From Anaerolineae bacterium (GTDB lineage Bacteria > Chloroflexota > Anaerolineae > Promineifilales > Promineifilaceae), in the NCBI GenBank assembly GCA_007123775.1, contig SLGK01000158.1, forward strand, positions 1 to 62,782: a stretch of DNA of 62,782 nt, read 5' to 3'. The translations under genes were made by a program, and so were the position numbers. Numbering within the stretch: position 1 is the first letter of the stretch; every line of letters starts with the position of its first letter. Below the pieces are notes generated by a model that saw only the letters and a list, made by a program, of their open reading frames with translations, was not told the DNA's origin and ran no database searches. Positions 27,235-36,712 of the stretch are shown here, one piece after another.

Positions 27235-27435
27235 AAACCATCTCAGTTGGCCATGCGCCTAGCGAATAAGGGCTCATACGGCGCAGAGCTTACGCAGCCA
27301 CTGCTCTAATCGGCACGTTCATGCGGTTGAACCAAGCAACTCCAACTTCGAGTTAACGGCCTACCATTCTCATTGCAACATAATCAAGCAAGAATACCTG
27401 TTGCCGATAGCAGACTGACACCAATTCTGAACTGG

Positions 27436-27465
27436 ATTATAACAGGAGGGCGACCTGGTTGTAAA
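27436..27465 (-). promoter_or_regulatory. Strong sigma-70-like promoter for the accessory block
   Basis: On the minus strand TTTACA (27460-27465) and TATAAT (27436-27441) are separated by 18 bp. They point at the unrecognised gene starting at 27234, leaving a ~200-nt leader. The rest of 27235-27514 shows no gene. Confidence 0.65.
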
Positions 27466-27514
27466 GTTCTCAAAGAGTTCCTCCTTTCCTGTGTGACTTC
27501 TCCGGCTTGCTTGC

Positions 27515-27815
27515 TTACTCCCAATCACTAGCCTGAAAGACGGCCCGCAGCGCAGCGGCCCGCTCCTTTGCCCTCATGGGGCCGGGGCGAGCGTAATTCT
27601 CGATGAGGCCGGTCGGTAATTCTACGGAGAGCAAACGGCCGTTCATCACCACATACGTCGCCACAAATGCCTGCCGCGTGCCCAACATATCGATCTGGTC
27701 AAAAAAGAGATTGCCCGGCCCGTAATGGATAAAGCGGCCGGGATAGGTGCGAGGCAGGGCAAATCCCTAGACGTGATGGGCCTGGCTGCTGGCAACGGCC
27801 GTTACCACCATCTCA
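27515..27815 (-). pseudogene. C-terminal remnant of a CapA-like (poly-gamma-glutamate/capsule) protein
   Basis: Translating the minus strand gives VVTAVASSQAHHV, a TAG stop at 27767-27769, then GFALPRTYPGRFIHYGPGNL, FFDQIDMLGTRQAFVATYVV and MNGRLLSVELPT, ending at TAA 27515. This matches the end of PGA_cap/CapA-family metallophosphatase-like proteins (typical SQAHHPQGFEF...FIHYGLGNLFFDQ). The internal stop falls where the family usually has Gln, consistent with CAG to TAG. The N-terminal ~300 residues are missing. The remnant still contains two copies of the AACGGCCGTT element, so it is native-type DNA that has decayed. Confidence 0.7.
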
Positions 27816-27906
27816 GCCTGTCCTTACCGCAATCACCCGGTCCTCCGCCGGACCAAAGATGTCGAATACAAGGTTTGACCAAGAAAAGAAAGTACTGTAA
27901 ATCGTG

Positions 27907-28045
27907 TCAGGCAGATTCTTGCCGAGCGCGTTCCAGCAGACCGGCAATCTGGAGGTCAGCGGCCCATTGCCGCAGGTAGTTCAGGTCCAGGGCGTCGGCG
28001 CAGGTTTTGATAATGCCGAGGATATCGCGCCATTGACGCCATCAC
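27907..28045 (-). pseudogene. C-terminal fragment of a nucleotidyltransferase-like protein
   Basis: The minus strand encodes WRDILGIIKTCADALDLNYL, then RQWAADLQIAGLLERARQ, ending at TGA 27907-27909. This resembles the conserved C-terminus of small AbiEii/DUF-type nucleotidyltransferases (KWRDVLGILK...LDLAYLRQWA...LLERA). The upstream part is absent and a stop precedes the fragment at ~28046. It lies between the CapA remnant and the higA antitoxin, so the region looks like a gene graveyard. The family assignment rests on a short match. Confidence 0.5.
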
Positions 28046-28091
28046 ACACACTGCGGAAAAACCAGCTCATGAACACTTTCAGAAAGTATTC

Positions 28092-28382
28092 TCAAGCTAC
28101 TACAAGCGGTTGTATTCGCGCCACGTCGCTCTCGATCAACTGTGCCGCCTCCCATAAGTCCACTGCTCGTTGGGCATTCAGCCAAAACTCTGGCGAATTG
28201 CCAAACAAACGTGCCAGCCGTAGCGCCATTTCCGGACTAACGCTGCGGCGCTCGCGCAACAACTCATTGATCGATTGCCGGGAAACACCAATCGCTTCGG
28301 CCAGGCCGGTGACGGTGAGACCGTAATCTGGCAGAAAATCCTCACGCAACATTTCGCCGGGATGGGTGGGTTTACGCTTCAT
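28092..28382 (-). CDS. higA: HigA-type XRE antitoxin
   Basis: From ATG 28382 the 96-residue product starts MKRKPTHPGEMLREDFL, the family's characteristic N-terminus. A helix-turn-helix follows (LTVTGLAEAIGVSRQSINEL) and then LFGNSPEFWLNAQRAVDLWEA. HigA neutralises the HigB mRNA interferase and represses its own operon. A longer frame upstream is open but corresponds to the promoter and the higB remnant. Here only the last 25 codons of higB survive, overlapping the higA start, so the antitoxin is solitary. A promoter with a palindrome in its spacer lies 70 bp upstream. Confidence 0.85.
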   Translation of the reverse strand: MKRKPTHPGEMLREDFLPDYGLTVTGLAEAIGVSRQSINELLRERRSVSPEMALRLARLFGNSPEFWLNAQRAVDLWEAAQLIESDVARIQPLVVA

Positions 28383-28449
28383 ACCTAAAGCAAATGCGCC
28401 ATTGGTCGTTAATAGAAATCGCGTACTGCCCTTTGCGATTGCCCGCCAA
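28372..28449 (-). pseudogene. higB: higB toxin remnant (C-terminal 25 codons)
   Basis: In the frame different from higA, the minus strand reads LAGNRKGQYAISINDQWRIC then FRYEA and stop. This is the conserved end of RelE-fold HigB toxins (GxxxGxYSIRINDQWRICFR). The catalytic N-terminal part is missing, and the usual VEIVDYH end is also lost. The stop overlaps the higA start (TATGAAGCGTAA). The break lies directly after the promoter, so a deletion has joined the promoter to the end of higB. Confidence 0.7.
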
Positions 28450-28451
28450 AG

Positions 28452-28480
28452 AATGTACTCTGTCACATGACAGTTGTCAA
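28452..28480 (-). promoter_or_regulatory. higBA promoter with palindromic operator
   Basis: On the minus strand TTGACA (28475-28480) and TACATT (28452-28457) are 17 bp apart. The spacer holds CTGTCA-TG-TGACAG (28460-28473), a perfect 6-bp inverted repeat. Its position between the promoter boxes is what an autorepressing HigA would need. Confidence 0.7.
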
Positions 28481-28674
28481 TCCCTGAAGGTGGTTTTCGC
28501 CTTACGAATAAGGCAAAATCTGGCAGTCTGTTTCTGCCATAATTTGGGCATACCGTATTTGGTCGCCGTTCCATTCTGAGGTAAAGTAGCAGTACTGAGA
28601 ACAAGGTTTTGGGCAGCCGGTACAGTCTAATCGCGTGAGATTACCTACGACCGGCTGTATGGAGGAAGCGTGCC

Positions 28675-31600
28675 ATGCGTTCTTACAAAAGCGTGTTGTT
28701 CCTATTGTTAACTGGCATTTTGGCTATGGGATTAACCCTGAGCCGGCAAGAGCCGCTGGCCGGGCAGCCATACCAACCAACGGCCGTAGAGCGGCTGGCT
28801 CTGTTTGAAGGGCGTGTCATCACACCCGAACATCCGCCGGAATCACTGCCAGAAGTTGAGCCAGAGGCAGAATTCCCCGCCCGCAGCGACAGCAGCCTGT
28901 CTGCCGTTGGCGGCACCATCGCCTTCCAAAGCAGCCGCGACGGTAATTTCAATATCTACGAACAGTTGGCCGACGGCAGCGGAAAGGTCGAAGAGGTTGT
29001 CATTTCCGACGGCCACAACGTCACTCCCGCCTGGTCACCCGACGGCAGCCAGCTTCTGTTTGCCAGCGACCGGTATGGCAGCTTCGACATCTTTTTGCAC
29101 ACTGACGAGGGTGAACCGCTCAATCTGACCAATAACGCCAACGCCGACGACGTGCATCCCGCCTGGTCGCCAGACGGCCAAAAGATTATCTTTAGCTCCA
29201 ACCGGGGTAGCACTGGCTACTTTCAAATTTACATCATGAACCTGGACGGCAGCAACGTGCAGCAGGTCGGCGTCGTGCCCGGCAATAACGCCATGTACCC
29301 GCGCTTCTCACCCAACGGCCAAAAAATCGCCTACATGCGGGCCAGCGTCCTCGCTCCCCTGTGCGAGTGGAATTGGGACGTCTGGGTTATGGACGCCGAT
29401 GGCAGCAACCAGCAGCAGATCACCACGGCCCTCGGCGCTGACCTCTACCCTGAATGGTCCCCCGACGGCAGCGAGATCATCTACGGAAGCTGCCGCAATT
29501 TCTTCTACTTCAACCTCTACGCCTTTGACACCGGCAGCGGCACAGAGCGACAGGTGACCAACTGGCTCTTCCAAAACGAGTGGGGCGCAACCTACTCGCC
29601 CGACGGCCATTTGATCGCCTTTAACAGCGCCCCAACCGGCTTCACGGCCGATATCTATATCATGGCTGCAGCGGGCGGCGCGGCGGGCAACCTGACCCAG
29701 CACAGCGCCGACGACTGGAATCCCACCTGGAATGATATTACGCCGTCCCTTGATTGCTCGGAAGCCATCGCTTATCCGCCCGTGATGCTGGTTACCGGCT
29801 GGGGCGGCAGCGCGCCCAACCTTCGTTTCGATGACCAGTTGAAATATCTCGAAGACTGGTTTGGCCAGCACGGCTACGTTTACGGCTGCAATTTGTTTTA
29901 CGCCAGCGACACTTCCCCCCATAAATATCTGGCCGAACATGCTGAAATTATCTGGGATAATTTGTGCCAGCAGTATGATCACCTGACTCAACATTACGCC
30001 GGCCTGGGCTACGATTGGCAGGGGCTTTACGCGCTTGTCGGCTACAGCTACGGCGGCTTGCGGGCACGTGCGTTTCTGGAAAGTAGCTGGTATGATGTGG
30101 CCTGCAACTTTGACATCACCCAGCAAATAACGGTCAACAATCTGATTACGCTGGGCACGCCCCATGGCGGCGAGGCGGCCAACCTGCCCTTTGCCACCCT
30201 GATCGGTTTGGCGGCTATCCTGGATGGCCAGTGGCCGGCGATTGAAGAGATGCTGCCCTGGGTACGGCTGGTCCAGAATATGTCCCAGTCGCAACAGGCA
30301 GATACCTGCTATCATATTGTCGCCGGAGACGGCCGTTTACAGGCCGGTGTATTACCCAGTCTACTGCTTCCCATCTATTACAAATGGCCTACCGTACAGG
30401 CACTCCCCAACGACTTCGCCGTCCACCAGCTTAGCTCCTTCAGCCTGTTGCTCCTGGATGACCTCTATCCGCAGCAAAGCCTGCTTCCCACCGACGATCT
30501 GCATGGGCAGGTTCCCACATGGATTGATCCGCTCGGCATCTTGAAATCTTATGTCAATCCTAAAGGAACGTTTGAGGATCATATTTTGCCCAAATTACAG
30601 GCCACCGACTGCCCGCTGCTGCCGTTGGGCGATTCTCTGTCGGCTGAATTCTCTACTGACCAATCCGTTACAACCCTGATTGCCGAGCAGCGCCAGCCGC
30701 AATTAAGCCAAATGCCGCCAATGGCCGACATAACGGCCGCTGCCATCACCCCATCCCAAAACCACAGCGGCCAGTTCAGCCTGACCAGCCCGCAGCCCAC
30801 CCAAATTATGTTCTACTGGGACAGCGGTGACCTGGCCTTCACCCTGACCGACCCCCAGGGCAATGCCATCGACCCGCTTAGTGCCGGCAACGACGCCAAC
30901 GTTGATTATCTGCTGCTGGACACCGGCTTTGGCCTGATGGCCAGCTACCAGATTACCAACACGCTGACCGGCGACTGGAGCTATGCCATTGACGGGGCCG
31001 AACTGGACGACACGGCCGTTTACCGCCTCCTCACCATCCTTTCCGAACCCATCGCCATTCACGGGTCCGTCCCCGGCTGGGCCACCACCAGCGCACCCAT
31101 CGTCATTACGGCCACGCTGACCCATGACGAGACACCCCTCCCCGGCGGCAGCGTCACCGCCCAAATCAAGCGACCGGATGGCAGCTTCCACCTGCTGCCA
31201 CTATACGACAACGGCCAAAATGGGGATGGCGCGGCCGGTAACGGCGTCTACGGCGGCACCTTTACCGCCACCGACCTGGGCGGCATTTACGGCGTGTTAC
31301 TTCTGGCTGAAGGGGCGTATAATGACACCCCGTACGAGCGCACCGGCACGGCCTTCTTTATCATCGCCCCCGGCAACGCCCGGCTCAACGGTCACTACGA
31401 CGACCGGGGCGTCGATATACAGGGCAACGGCCTCTACGACTGGCTGGCCATCGACGTGGGCCTGACCGTCACCGAAGCCAGCACCTACACCGTCTCAGCC
31501 GAACTGTACGCCGGCGAGACCTTTATCGCCCAGACCCGTACCCAGCTTTATTTGACGCCGGGCGAAAAAACGGCCGTTCTCCACTTTTCCGGCGACAAAA

Positions 31601-31773
31601 TCCGGCAAGCCGGCCTCGACGGTCCTTATCAAATACGCCACCTACTGCTGCTGGATGAAGCCACAGTCACTTTATTGATCGAAACGGCCGATTACGTCCA
31701 CACCACCGCACACTACAGCCACTGGGACTTTGGTAGCGGCCATTTACTCTATTTACCCATTATAGTTCGTTAA
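28675..31773 (+). CDS. Large secreted protein: TolB-like propeller, alpha/beta-hydrolase (lipase) domain and C-terminal YLPII motif
   Basis: A GGAGGAAG site and a signal peptide (residues ~5-28) open this 1032-residue protein. Residues ~80-350 carry PD40/TolB repeats (WSPDGSQLLFASDRYGSFDI, WSPDGQKIIFSSNRG, FSPNGQKIAYMRA). Residues ~365-650 form an alpha/beta hydrolase: PPVMLVTGWGG, the nucleophile elbow VGYSYGGLRAR and LGTPHGGEAA, as in PGAP1/lipase-like enzymes. Two beta-sandwich domains follow, one with YDNGQNGDGAAGNGVYGGTF. It ends LLYLPIIVR. It probably acts at the cell surface on lipids or esters; the substrate is unknown. It converges on rpoC, separated by a terminator. Confidence 0.78.
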   Translation: MRSYKSVLFLLLTGILAMGLTLSRQEPLAGQPYQPTAVERLALFEGRVITPEHPPESLPEVEPEAEFPARSDSSLSAVGGTIAFQSSRDGNFNIYEQLADGSGKVEEVVISDGHNVTPAWSPDGSQLLFASDRYGSFDIFLHTDEGEPLNLTNNANADDVHPAWSPDGQKIIFSSNRGSTGYFQIYIMNLDGSNVQQVGVVPGNNAMYPRFSPNGQKIAYMRASVLAPLCEWNWDVWVMDADGSNQQQITTALGADLYPEWSPDGSEIIYGSCRNFFYFNLYAFDTGSGTERQVTNWLFQNEWGATYSPDGHLIAFNSAPTGFTADIYIMAAAGGAAGNLTQHSADDWNPTWNDITPSLDCSEAIAYPPVMLVTGWGGSAPNLRFDDQLKYLEDWFGQHGYVYGCNLFYASDTSPHKYLAEHAEIIWDNLCQQYDHLTQHYAGLGYDWQGLYALVGYSYGGLRARAFLESSWYDVACNFDITQQITVNNLITLGTPHGGEAANLPFATLIGLAAILDGQWPAIEEMLPWVRLVQNMSQSQQADTCYHIVAGDGRLQAGVLPSLLLPIYYKWPTVQALPNDFAVHQLSSFSLLLLDDLYPQQSLLPTDDLHGQVPTWIDPLGILKSYVNPKGTFEDHILPKLQATDCPLLPLGDSLSAEFSTDQSVTTLIAEQRQPQLSQMPPMADITAAAITPSQNHSGQFSLTSPQPTQIMFYWDSGDLAFTLTDPQGNAIDPLSAGNDANVDYLLLDTGFGLMASYQITNTLTGDWSYAIDGAELDDTAVYRLLTILSEPIAIHGSVPGWATTSAPIVITATLTHDETPLPGGSVTAQIKRPDGSFHLLPLYDNGQNGDGAAGNGVYGGTFTATDLGGIYGVLLLAEGAYNDTPYERTGTAFFIIAPGNARLNGHYDDRGVDIQGNGLYDWLAIDVGLTVTEASTYTVSAELYAGETFIAQTRTQLYLTPGEKTAVLHFSGDKIRQAGLDGPYQIRHLLLLDEATVTLLIETADYVHTTAHYSHWDFGSGHLLYLPIIVR

Positions 31774-31778
31774 GAAAA

Positions 31779-31807
31779 AAGGCGGCCCTCCGGACGAGGG
31801 CCGCCTT
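31779..31807 (-). terminator. Intrinsic terminator of rpoC
   Basis: Arms 31779-31790 and 31796-31807 pair perfectly over 12 mostly G-C pairs with a 5-nt loop. On the minus strand a T6 run follows. It may also stop plus-strand transcription from the gene ending at 31773. Confidence 0.9.
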
Positions 31808-31836
31808 ATGCTTACTTTTGGTGGTGTAACGGCCGT

Positions 31837-34800
31837 TTAATCAGCCCTGTCCGGCTCCGTATCCAACGTCGGCTCCAATTCGTCATCATCCTCATCCAGG
31901 TCAAAGTCCTTATCATCCTCATCGAGGTCGAACTCTTCATCCTCCTCATCAAAGTCAAAGTCCTCATCGTCTTCATCAAAGTCCAGGTCCAGGAGGTCCA
32001 GTTCCAGTTTCTGCTCCAGGGCCATGCGTTCTTGAGCCAATTCGGCTGCTTTCGCCGCCGCAATCATTTCCAGCACTTCCTCATCTGTGTTATCGTCAAT
32101 GAGCGTACTGGTCAGCCTGGCCGCATCAAACTCTTCCAGCGCGGCCCGCTCTTCGGCAGCCAACGCCTCAGCCTCCTTCTGCCGGTAGGCGTGGAACCCG
32201 GAGCCGGCCGGAATGAGCTTACCAATGATGACGTTTTCTTTAAGGCCAAACAACTCATCCTCTTTACCGGCAATAGCGGCACCAGCCAACACGCGAATCG
32301 TATGCTGGAAGGAGCTGGCCGATAGGAAGCTATCTGTACTCAGAGCAGCTTTAGAGATACCCAGCAGCACTGGCTCCGCCTGAGCCGGCTGGCCACCTTC
32401 GGCCACAATCTCAGCGTTCCGTTCCCGGAAGTCAGGGGCGTCTACCAGCTCACCCGGCAGCATTTCCGTGTCGCCTGGCGTCTTCACGATCACCTTGCTC
32501 AACATCTTGCGGATAATCACCTCAAAATGTTTGTCATGGATATTCTGACCCTGCGGCCGATAGACTTGCTGTACCTCACGAAGCAGGTATTGGGTTACGG
32601 CATCACGGCCCAAAATGTCGAGAATACGGTGCGGGTTTTTGGAACCCTCAGTCAACTGCTGGCCAGGGGTCACTGTATCGCCATCGGACACCAGCAAACG
32701 CATACCGGCCGGAATTTCATAATCCTGTTCGTCAATACTTTCCCAGACCACTTTGACCGTATCACCTGCGCGGACAACACGCCCATCATGCCGCGCAGTC
32801 AAGATGTCGTCCTCAAGCTCAGCAATAATGTCCCCAACTTCAACCTGTTCTTTGTCGTCAACTCTGACCGTCCAGCCTTCAGGAATCTCGTAGACATCGT
32901 CCACCAGGCTACGGTCAGTCACAAAGACATGGCGCACGCCATCCACAACACCAACTTCCACCGTACCACCAATTTCGGTTATGACGGCTTCACCTTTGGG
33001 TCGCTGACGGGCTTCAAACAGCTCTTCCACGCGGGGCAAACCCTGCGTGATGTCACCACTGGCCGAAGCGGTACCGCCAGTGTGGAAGGTACGCAGCGTC
33101 AACTGGGTACCGGGTTCACCAATTGACTGAGCGGCCATAATGCCAACGGCCACACCGAGTTCAACCGGTTTGCCACGGGCCAGGTCAATGCCGTAGCACT
33201 TGACACAGATGCCGCGCCGCAGTTCACACGTCATCGGCGAATAAACATAGGCTTCTTCAATACCCAACTCGTCAACCTGATCAGCCAGAACGTCGGTGAA
33301 GTAAGCATCTTTGTCAACCAGGACATCGCCGGTTTCAGGATGGAGTACCGGCTCGGCGGCGACGCGCCCCAACAGACGCTCAGACAACGTTTGTTTACCA
33401 AAGTTGTCAGCCCGATTGATCCAGATACCTTTATCCGTACCACAATCTTCCTCGGTAACAATTAAGTCCTGAGCCACATCGACCAGCCGCCGCGTCAGAT
33501 AACCCGCGTCAGCCGTCCGTAGCGCCGTATCGGCCAGACCTTTACGCGCACCGTGCGTCGAAATAAAGTACTCTAGCGCGTCCAGCCCCATACGGAAGTT
33601 TGACTGGATGGGCACCACGATAATACGGCCGGTAGGGTCAGCCATCAGACCGCGCATTCCAGCTAACTGTGTAATCGGGCCAAAGCCACCTTTACCGGCT
33701 CCGGACAGGGCCATGATAGCCATGGGACCTTCCTTATCCATAGCCTCGCGTACAGCGTCCTCAACCAAATCTTTGGCATTGTTCCACTGTTCAACGGTAC
33801 GCTGATACTGCTCTTCTTCAGTCAGCAGACCGCGCCGATATTGCCGGTCAATTTCGTCAACACGACTGCGGGCATTGTCCAAAATCGTGCTGCGCTCTTC
33901 GGGAATGGTCAAGTCAGCAACGGCTACCGTTGTACCGGAAATCGTCGCATATTTGAAGCCAATATTCTTGATGTTATCGGCCATTTGAATAGTCGGCTCG
34001 TCACCCAATAAGCGGTAAAGGCGATTGATCAGGGCATTGACGCCACCCTTGTCCAGCAGGCGATTAACAAAACGGCCTTCGGGGGGCAGCGCCAGGTTGA
34101 AGATGACGCGACCGGGCGAAGTCTCGATAATGCGTTGGCGTGGTTTGCCATCGGCATAACGCTCACCATTCTCTTTATAATAGGTCTCGGTCAACACTTT
34201 GATCTTGGCGTGTATATCAACCAGGCCCAGTTCGTAGGCGGTTTCAACTTCTTCCAGAGTGCCAAAGGTACGACCCTCCCCTTTACGGCCGTCGCGGACC
34301 ATTGTCAGGTAGTAGACACCCAACACCATGTCTTTGGAAGGGCCAATGATAGGCTGACCGTCGGCCGGTTTGAGTAGATTGCGCGAGGCGAGCATCATGC
34401 TCTTGGCCTCTTCCACAGCCCGCTGCGAGAGGGGCACATGGACAGCCATCTGGTCGCCGTCAAAGTCAGCGTTAAAGGCGGCACAGACCAGCGGATGAAG
34501 CTGAATAGCCTTACCCTCAACCAGGCGGGGCATAAAGGCCTGGATACCCAGGCGGTGCAGGGTAGGGGCGCGATTGAGTAAAATCGGCCGTCCCTGAATC
34601 ACTTCTTCCAACACTTCCCAAACTTCCGGGGGCTGCCGCTCGATAAAACGTTTAGCCCCTTTAACATTACTGGCGTGACCATACTCTACCAGCTTGCTGA
34701 TCACAAAGGGACGGAACAGTTCCAGACCCATCGTCTTGGGCAGACCACATTCACCCATCTTGAGGTTGGGACCAACCACAATAACAGAGCGGCCGGAATA

Positions 34801-36339
34801 GTCTACGCGCTTACCCAGCAGATTACGGCGGAAGCGACCCTTTTTCCCCTTGAGCATGTCAGACAGGGATTTGAGTTCGCGGCGGCCGCGACGGCTGAGG
34901 GCCTTGCCACGCTGGCTATTGTCGATCAGGCTGTCAACGGCCTCTTGCAGCATACGCTTTTCGTTGCGGACGATGACGTCGGGCGCGCCCAGCTCCAGCA
35001 GACGCTTGAGGCGATTGTTGCGGTTGATCACGCGCCGGTAAAGGTCGTTGAGGTCAGAGGTGGCGAAACGACCGCCGTCTAACTGCACCATAGGCCGTAA
35101 GTCTGGCGGAATGACGGGCAGCACGGTCATAATCATCCATTCCGGCCGATTGCCACTGGTGCGAAGAGATTCAACCACCTGCAATCGCTTGGTGGCTCGC
35201 TTGGCCGCCTGCTTGGAGCGCGTGGTACGCACTTCCCGCCACAGCTCTTTGGCCAACTTATCCAGGTCCATATGGGATAAGATATCGTGGAACGCTTCGG
35301 CACCCATGCTGGCCCGGAAGACATTACCAAATTTGCTCTTGAGTTCGCGGTACTCGGTCTCGTTCAAGAACATCATTTGCGCCAGGTTTTCTAACTGTTC
35401 TCTGTTGACCTGAGCGTGCTGGCGAATCTGGGCCATCTTCTGGTCAATCTGACCACGCAGTTCCTCGACAACGTTGTCGATCTCCCCTTGCAGCTCTTCA
35501 ATTTCACGCTGGAAGGCAGCCACCTGGCTTTGATGGTCCTCTTCGCTTTCCTGCTGGACCTGCGTCAGCCGCTCAGAGGTAGTCTCCTGGATCAGAACGA
35601 TATGCTCACGACCGACCGTTTGCCCTTTCTTGACAATGACGGCATCACCCAGCATGATGTCACTGGGGGCAGCCGAGCCTTGCAAATTCTCCAGCCGCTT
35701 CTCAGTCGTCTGTGCCTGATGAACGACTTCATCGGTAATCTTGGCCAGACGATCATCAAATGAAGCGTTTAGTTCATCCAGCTTTTCCTTAACCGCCGCC
35801 AGACGCTGCTGTGCTTCAACCGTGATCTCATCACTCTTTTCCTGCAGCTTTACCTCTAGCTGTAACTCGGCATCCTGCAGCTCTTCATCCAGCCGTTTGA
35901 GGGCGCGTTCACGAGCGTCTTCGTCCACGTGTGTCACTACATATTGGGCAAAATAAAGAACGCGGTCCAGATTACGGCGCGATATGTTGAGCAACAGCCC
36001 CATGTAGCTGGGCACGCGACGGGTATACCAGACGTGGGCCACCGGCGCAGCCAGTTCAATATGGCCCAAACGCTCACGGCGCACGGCCGACCGGGTAATT
36101 TCTACCCCACATTTATCACAAACAATACCTTTGTAGCGAACGTTTTTATACTTTCCACAATAGCACTGCCAATCGCGCTGCGGTCCGAAAATAGCCTCAC
36201 AAAAGAGACCGTCCTTTTCTGGTCGCAGCCGACGGTAGTTGATCGTCTCTGGTTTGGTGACTTCACCATATGACCATGAACGAATTTGATCTGGGGATGC
36301 TAAACTGACGCGCAATGAACGGAAATCTGTTGTTTCCAC
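31837..36339 (-). CDS. rpoC: DNA-directed RNA polymerase beta' subunit
   Basis: The catalytic loop [16 protein letters not shown], the N-terminal zinc ribbon ([20 protein letters not shown]), the second cysteine set (CGTDKGIW ... [13 protein letters not shown]) and the trigger-loop/bridge-helix region identify beta'. GTG 36339 (VETTDFRSL) is preferred over TTG 36354: GGAGG lies eight bases before the GTG, inside the longer frame. Residues ~150-340 form a long coiled-coil insertion after the zinc ribbon. The last ~50 residues are an Asp/Glu-Phe tail ([20 protein letters not shown]). No rpoB is upstream; prfB is there instead, so the usual rpoBC pair is split in this genome. Confidence 0.96.
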   Translation of the reverse strand: METTDFRSLRVSLASPDQIRSWSYGEVTKPETINYRRLRPEKDGLFCEAIFGPQRDWQCYCGKYKNVRYKGIVCDKCGVEITRSAVRRERLGHIELAAPVAHVWYTRRVPSYMGLLLNISRRNLDRVLYFAQYVVTHVDEDARERALKRLDEELQDAELQLEVKLQEKSDEITVEAQQRLAAVKEKLDELNASFDDRLAKITDEVVHQAQTTEKRLENLQGSAAPSDIMLGDAVIVKKGQTVGREHIVLIQETTSERLTQVQQESEEDHQSQVAAFQREIEELQGEIDNVVEELRGQIDQKMAQIRQHAQVNREQLENLAQMMFLNETEYRELKSKFGNVFRASMGAEAFHDILSHMDLDKLAKELWREVRTTRSKQAAKRATKRLQVVESLRTSGNRPEWMIMTVLPVIPPDLRPMVQLDGGRFATSDLNDLYRRVINRNNRLKRLLELGAPDVIVRNEKRMLQEAVDSLIDNSQRGKALSRRGRRELKSLSDMLKGKKGRFRRNLLGKRVDYSGRSVIVVGPNLKMGECGLPKTMGLELFRPFVISKLVEYGHASNVKGAKRFIERQPPEVWEVLEEVIQGRPILLNRAPTLHRLGIQAFMPRLVEGKAIQLHPLVCAAFNADFDGDQMAVHVPLSQRAVEEAKSMMLASRNLLKPADGQPIIGPSKDMVLGVYYLTMVRDGRKGEGRTFGTLEEVETAYELGLVDIHAKIKVLTETYYKENGERYADGKPRQRIIETSPGRVIFNLALPPEGRFVNRLLDKGGVNALINRLYRLLGDEPTIQMADNIKNIGFKYATISGTTVAVADLTIPEERSTILDNARSRVDEIDRQYRRGLLTEEEQYQRTVEQWNNAKDLVEDAVREAMDKEGPMAIMALSGAGKGGFGPITQLAGMRGLMADPTGRIIVVPIQSNFRMGLDALEYFISTHGARKGLADTALRTADAGYLTRRLVDVAQDLIVTEEDCGTDKGIWINRADNFGKQTLSERLLGRVAAEPVLHPETGDVLVDKDAYFTDVLADQVDELGIEEAYVYSPMTCELRRGICVKCYGIDLARGKPVELGVAVGIMAAQSIGEPGTQLTLRTFHTGGTASASGDITQGLPRVEELFEARQRPKGEAVITEIGGTVEVGVVDGVRHVFVTDRSLVDDVYEIPEGWTVRVDDKEQVEVGDIIAELEDDILTARHDGRVVRAGDTVKVVWESIDEQDYEIPAGMRLLVSDGDTVTPGQQLTEGSKNPHRILDILGRDAVTQYLLREVQQVYRPQGQNIHDKHFEVIIRKMLSKVIVKTPGDTEMLPGELVDAPDFRERNAEIVAEGGQPAQAEPVLLGISKAALSTDSFLSASSFQHTIRVLAGAAIAGKEDELFGLKENVIIGKLIPAGSGFHAYRQKEAEALAAEERAALEEFDAARLTSTLIDDNTDEEVLEMIAAAKAAELAQERMALEQKLELDLLDLDFDEDDEDFDFDEEDEEFDLDEDDKDFDLDEDDDELEPTLDTEPDRAD

Positions 36340-36712
36340 CTGGTCGACCTCCAATAAGTTTTCAGGCTCCTACCCTACTCGACAACAAAATTAGACTGTG
36401 GCGCCCCTCTTCCAATGGGGAGTTATCGTGATGTATAAACGGGAATGGCTTGTGGTTCTGGGCTTGTGGCTTGGCGTAAATAAGATTGTACCGGCCAGTA
36501 AATAAATAGATAAAAGAGCGTATGGCCAAGCCAACGCTCTTTCGTTACCCATAATGTCTCTCATAATCGAGAGTAATTGTATCCATAACCTATGATGCGT
36601 CAAGGTTTTTAAGTTTATTTCAAGCAATTAACAACGACCTGCAATGATACCATTTATACGCTGTTTTAGTCAAGGGCAATTTGTTAGCGTAAGATAAGCA
36701 TTTCTGCCTGAG
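36340..36712. other. Gene-free spacer between prfB and rpoC
   Basis: This 373-bp stretch holds a terminator at 36513-36542 and presumably the rpoC promoter below it, but I see no convincing -35/-10 pair. A 78-codon open frame on the minus strand (36391-36627) lacks a ribosome-binding site and protein-like composition. Confidence 0.6.
36513..36542 (-). terminator. Terminator downstream of prfB
   Basis: Arms AAAGAGCGT (36513-36521) and ACGCTCTTT (36534-36542) pair perfectly over 9 bp. On the minus strand the stem is followed by a T-rich tail (TTTTATCTATTTATTT). Confidence 0.75.

Noticed and set aside
29308..30315. 335-codon open frame on the minus strand
   Set aside because: It is antisense to the propeller-lipase gene, whose domains are clear; it arises from high GC codon bias.
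36391..36627. 78-codon frame upstream of rpoC
   Set aside because: It overlaps a terminator hairpin and lacks a ribosome-binding site.
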